From positions 21,029-85,028 of the forward strand of contig NZ_NMUL01000068.1 in the NCBI RefSeq assembly GCF_002234595.1: a DNA stretch of 64,000 bases, written 5' to 3'. This stretch comes from Amycolatopsis vastitatis. Its GTDB lineage: Bacteria; Actinomycetota; Actinomycetes; Mycobacteriales; Pseudonocardiaceae. The translations under genes were made by a program, and so were the position numbers. Below, piece by piece: positions 61,001-64,000 of the stretch (its first letter is position 1; the number at the start of each line of letters is the position of its first letter). The notes below the pieces were generated by a model. The model was not told where the DNA came from. It worked only from the letters and a program-made list of their open reading frames with translations, and did not search any database.

Positions 61001-61580
61001 AGTCGCCCACGCCCTTGCCCGTGGCAGCGACCGCGGGCATGTCAAGCCTGGGCAACCCCAGCCGTCGCACGATGACTTCACTCGCGCTTCGACCACCTGA
61101 TTTCCGCACCAGAACGACCAAGTACTCGAAGTAGACGAGGAATCCGGCGGGCGCGTCCACCGGACACACGCGTCTCCGATGGACGCGTTCCGCCATGATA
61201 TACGGCTGCAGCAGATACCAGGCCCGCATGATGTGCGTCCCCAAAGCACTCAGGACGACATCCTTCTCTATCATCCCGAAAGCCAGCAACACTCCCAGAT
61301 AATCGAAGAAGTAGCATACCGTGTATACACTGTCTCGATGTTTCGCCGAAAGGTGGTCGATTCCCCCCTCTTCGGAGGGCTCTTCGCCGATCCCGGCGAA
61401 GACCACGGCCAGGTGCTCACGAAACTCCGCCGAGCGGACCTGCTGGAAGATTTCGGTGGTCACCCGGAGCGAATTGGCTTTCAGCAAGGAAACGCTGTTC
61501 CGGCGAGTCGCCCAGACCGCCACGCCGACGGCACCGATCGAAGCCAGCAGAGATATCCACGGGACAAGAAGGTTCATCAT
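60999..61580 (-). CDS. Membrane-anchored DUF4760-like protein
   Basis: A 193-residue protein with one N-terminal membrane helix (NLLVPWISLLASIGAVGVAV) and a helical cytoplasmic domain (TTEIFQQVRSAEFREHLAVV; YTVCYFFDYLGVLLAFGMIE; MRAWYLLQPYIMAERVHRRR) matching the DUF4760 pattern. Base composition is lower in GC than its neighbours. Function unknown; such proteins occur near phage-resistance and surface genes. A GTGTATACAC palindrome lies inside the frame. Confidence 0.7.
   Translation of the reverse strand: MMNLLVPWISLLASIGAVGVAVWATRRNSVSLLKANSLRVTTEIFQQVRSAEFREHLAVVFAGIGEEPSEEGGIDHLSAKHRDSVYTVCYFFDYLGVLLAFGMIEKDVVLSALGTHIMRAWYLLQPYIMAERVHRRRVCPVDAPAGFLVYFEYLVVLVRKSGGRSASEVIVRRLGLPRLDMPAVAATGKGVGD
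61321..61330. promoter_or_regulatory. GTGTATACAC palindrome inside the DUF4760-like gene
   Basis: A perfect 10-base palindrome sharing the TGTATACA core found before the aldehyde dehydrogenase gene. It lies in coding sequence, so it may be coincidental. Confidence 0.25.
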
Positions 61581-61965
61581 CGACCGGACTCCGTCCCCGA
61601 GCGGACTCGTACTTTGACATCAGTGATCGGCCGCGGACCGCAAAAAGTAAAGGTCGACGCCGGATTTGTGATGAGAAGACCTCGCCCCGAGACGCGGGGC
61701 CGGGGAGTGCGAGAATATCAAGTTCCGCCGGGCAATGACATTCCTGGAACGCCGCGTCGTGCAAGTCCCACCTGCCGGGGTTGCACCGCGCAACTCCCAC
61801 TCTGGGCAGCCAATCCTTCCGGCTCACGCGCCGGAAAGCCACGATTAGGCCGTTCGAGGCAGGACCGGGCGGGTCAGGCGGCCACTTCGGTACTGTGCCT
61901 GGCACCGCGGGAATCCCACCGCACAGTTCCCATGAGATCCCGCCGAACCGGAGAACGAAGGTTCC
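61581..61965. other. Intergenic region before DUF5753 regulator
   Basis: No gene is supported. It contains the divergent leaders of the DUF4760-like gene and the DUF5753 regulator, and a 7-bp hairpin TTCCGGC/GCCGGAA at 61817-61836. Nothing else is recognised. Confidence 0.5.
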
Positions 61966-62841
61966 ATGGCCCCCACGCAAGGTCCGATCGTGCCGCGCCG
62001 CCGGATCGCGGACACGCTCAAGAGCCTGCGTGACGAGTCCGGCCGCACCCTCGAGGAAGTGGCCGACGCGCTGCTGATCTCGACTTCGAAGCTGTCGCGG
62101 CTCGAGAACGCGCAGGGCAGCCCACAGGCCAGGGACGTCCGCGACCTGATCCGCTTCTACGGCATCGATACCACGCAGCTGGCCGACCGGCTGATGCGGT
62201 GGGTGAAGGCCGCCGGACGGCAGGGCTGGTGGACCGACTACTCGCAGACCACGGCGACCCCCGGGCTCGACGCCCACCTCGCGTACGAATCCGAAGCGAC
62301 CGTGGCCCGGATCTACACGATCCCCTTCCTGCCGGTGCTCCTGCAGACTCCGGACTACGCGCGCGCCCAGTACTCGACGCACGAGCCCTGGTGGTCCGCC
62401 GAGGAGGTCGACCGGCTCGTCGACCTGCGCGAGCGCCGCAAGCACGTCCTCGCCGGACGCGAGGACACGGACCCGCTGAGACTGGTCGCGGTGACCCACG
62501 AGTGCGCCGTCCGGCAGTTCGTCGGGTCCCGGGAGATCATGCACGCCCAGCTGGACCACCTGGTCGAGCGGTCGACCGCGCCGAACATCGAGCTGCGCGT
62601 GTTCCCGTTCGCCCATCCCCCGCTGTTCACGATGACCTGCATGTACGCCTACTTCGAGTTCGACCACGAACTGGACCGCGACATCGTGCACATCGAGACC
62701 CACGCGGGGTTCCGGCACATCGAGATCGCCCAGACGGTCGAGTACTACCGCGGCTACCACGACGCCCTGGTGGCCGCCTCCCTCGCGCCCGACGAGAGCC
62801 GCACGCTGATCCGCCGGATCCAAGCCGAACAGTTCGCCTGA
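61966..62841 (+). CDS. XRE regulator with DUF5753 domain
   Basis: A 291-residue regulator: helix-turn-helix ESGRTLEEVADALLISTSKL, then SRLENAQGSPQARDVRDLIR, and the DUF5753 ligand or partner domain from about residue 100 (IPFLPVLLQTPDYARAQYST; LVAVTHECAVRQFVGSREIM). Many such genes are paired with a small DUF397 gene; none is visible here, so it is an orphan copy. Target unknown. Confidence 0.9.
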   Translation: MAPTQGPIVPRRRIADTLKSLRDESGRTLEEVADALLISTSKLSRLENAQGSPQARDVRDLIRFYGIDTTQLADRLMRWVKAAGRQGWWTDYSQTTATPGLDAHLAYESEATVARIYTIPFLPVLLQTPDYARAQYSTHEPWWSAEEVDRLVDLRERRKHVLAGREDTDPLRLVAVTHECAVRQFVGSREIMHAQLDHLVERSTAPNIELRVFPFAHPPLFTMTCMYAYFEFDHELDRDIVHIETHAGFRHIEIAQTVEYYRGYHDALVAASLAPDESRTLIRRIQAEQFA

Positions 62842-62892
62842 ACCACCGCCCACCGCGACGCGCCGCTGTGCACAGTGGACTGCCGGCGCGAC

Positions 62893-63270
62893 CTAGCACG
62901 CCAGCCATCGCACCTCGAGGGGCTGGTACCTGGCGACCGTCGCCAGGCGGTCCGGGAAGACCGGCACGTGGGCGCCGAGGCCGGCGTGGCGGACCGCCCG
63001 GTCGACGCCGGTGCCGGGCGGGGCGACCAGGCAGCCCGGAAGGCCGCGGTGGCGGCAGCTCTCGAACGCCTCGAACAGGCCACGCGCGTCGCGCTCGGAG
63101 AGGCAGTCCAGCCGGCCGAGGTCGATCACCAGCAGCCGGGGGGACGGCAGTTCGCAGAGGGCGGTCTCGAGCACCGTCGCCCAGCGCAGCACCGTCGTGA
63201 TGCCCGGCTCACCGCGCACCTCGACGACCAGCACACCGCCGGGCCGTTCCGGGGCGAGTCCGTAGCGCAT
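62893..63270 (-). CDS. STAS domain protein (divergent antagonist)
   Basis: A 125-residue STAS protein: VLVVEVRGEPGITTVLRWAT, LLVIDLGRLDCLSERDARGL. The usual acceptor serine loop reads CLSERDARG, so phosphorylation is possible at that Ser but the context is changed. The ATG at 63270 has AGGAGG upstream, better than the earlier in-frame ATG. It stands apart from the main partner-switching group. Confidence 0.8.
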   Translation of the reverse strand: MRYGLAPERPGGVLVVEVRGEPGITTVLRWATVLETALCELPSPRLLVIDLGRLDCLSERDARGLFEAFESCRHRGLPGCLVAPPGTGVDRAVRHAGLGAHVPVFPDRLATVARYQPLEVRWLAC

Positions 63271-63444
63271 CGCGCCTCCTGGAGCCATCCCGTCCCAGGG
63301 CCATCGTGTCACACCGGGGCACGCGAAGCGACGGCGAAACGGGGCGCGCGGGTGTCAGGGTTCCGTAATACCCGCGTGGAATCATCGGGGGCCGGAGGCA
63401 GTTGTACCAGCTGGTAGCACCGCACGAGGAGAAGGAGTGACGCC

Positions 63445-63960
63445 GTGACCACGTCAACCGAAAGGGCCGTCCTGGCCGGCGGCTGCTTCTGGGGCATGCA
63501 GGAGCTGTTCCGCCGTCAGCCCGGGGTGATCTCGACCCGGGTCGGTTACAGCGGCGGCGACGTCCCGAACGCCACCTACCGCAACCACGGCTCGCACGCC
63601 GAGGCCATCGAGGTGGTCTACGACCCCGCGCAGACCACGTTCCGCGACCTGCTCGAGTTCTTCTTCCAGGTGCACGACCCCACGACGAAGAACCGCCAGG
63701 GCAACGACATCGGCCTGAGCTACCGCTCGGCGATCTTCTTCGAGAACGACGAGCAGAAGCGGGTCGCCGAGGACACGATCGCCGACGTCGAGGCGTCGGG
63801 GCTGTGGCCGGGCAAGGTCGTCACCGAGGTCAGCCCCGTGGGTGACTTCTGGGAGGCCGAGCCGGAGCACCAGGACTACCTGCAGCGCATCCCGAACGGG
63901 TACACGTGCCACTTCGTGCGCCCGGGCTGGAAGCTCCCGAAGCGCGAGAAGACCGCCTGA
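63445..63960 (+). CDS. msrA: Peptide methionine sulfoxide reductase A
   Basis: A 171-residue MsrA. The catalytic motif is AGGCFWGMQELF with the nucleophile Cys; VGYSGGDVPNATYRNHGSHA and YRSAIFFENDEQK follow. It reduces methionine-S-sulfoxide in proteins with thioredoxin. The resolving cysteine is possibly that in GYTCHFVRPGW. The GTG has GAAGGAGTG upstream. No msrB is adjacent. Confidence 0.95.
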   Translation: MTTSTERAVLAGGCFWGMQELFRRQPGVISTRVGYSGGDVPNATYRNHGSHAEAIEVVYDPAQTTFRDLLEFFFQVHDPTTKNRQGNDIGLSYRSAIFFENDEQKRVAEDTIADVEASGLWPGKVVTEVSPVGDFWEAEPEHQDYLQRIPNGYTCHFVRPGWKLPKREKTA

Positions 63961-64000
63961 CCCTCAGCACCACCGAAGGCCCCTTCGCCGATTCCCCGGC

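Overview
The window comes from a high-GC actinomycete, most likely Amycolatopsis or a close relative in the Pseudonocardiales. The background is GC-rich throughout with many GTG starts, F420/LLM-type and DUF222-HNH genes, SpoIIE/STAS/HATPase stress modules, actinomycete cell-wall hydrolases, and an integrated pSAM2-type element carrying a broken gene that resembles the AMED_5909 family. This genus call is inference from gene content; no rRNA or tRNA is present.

1-15 kb is ordinary chromosome. It holds a partial MFS permease, a DUF222/HNH protein, an Lrp regulator divergent from a fused indolepyruvate ferredoxin oxidoreductase, a LuxR-type response regulator with an ATPase-like protein, a MarR/azoreductase pair, a translationally coupled NAD(P)-binding protein and CPBP protease, an EamA permease, two convergent LysR genes separated by a nested-palindrome hairpin, a PLP dehydratase and an LLM oxidoreductase.

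15-28 kb holds two secreted cell-wall enzymes (a Zn-peptidase-like protein and an NlpC/P60 protein with a structured leader), a DUF3072 gene under a LexA-type SOS box, a truncated PrsW, a short Rho paralogue, a trimodular esterase-xylanase-CBM2, an XRE regulator with two coupled SDRs, an NAD(P)H-hydrate dehydratase and a histidine phosphatase.

28-37 kb is a dense partner-switching neighbourhood: a GAF-PP2C phosphatase, two STAS proteins, a truncated PP2C remnant, several HATPases, a 1359-residue hybrid kinase/receiver/phosphatase/ATPase, a decayed STAS pseudogene and a GAF-ANTAR regulator. Promoters matching the SigF/SigB type (GGTT or GTTT, 15-17 bases, GGGTAT) occur here and at two other starts. 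37-45.7 kb carries a secreted GH15 glucodextranase-like enzyme, DinB, SDR/TetR, an alpha/beta hydrolase behind a perfect palindrome, an orphan DUF742, a RibD-like reductase and a triple-repeat membrane protein.

45.74-56.80 kb is an actinomycete integrative and conjugative element of about 11.03 kb. It is bounded by a 22-bp perfect repeat within a 42-bp imperfect repeat, and it is inserted at the 3' end of an aldehyde dehydrogenase gene, not a tRNA. It encodes, left to right, an AT-rich cargo gene with a HEPN-like RCRIVH motif, an XRE-TPR regulator, a flavoprotein, a small ORF, a Pra-like activator, small ORFs including a frameshifted one, a tiny zinc-ribbon protein, an FtsK/TraB translocase, a RepSA-type HUH initiator, Xis and a tyrosine integrase. 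Paired GACGGCCTG motifs with an identical 11-bp period lie near both ends. The cargo gene is the best candidate for an undescribed (possibly anti-phage) function.

56.8-64 kb returns to chromosome: the aldehyde dehydrogenase, small hypotheticals, an L,D-transpeptidase, a probable type VII secretion substrate with a YxxxD motif, a DUF4760-like protein, a DUF5753 regulator, a STAS protein and msrA.
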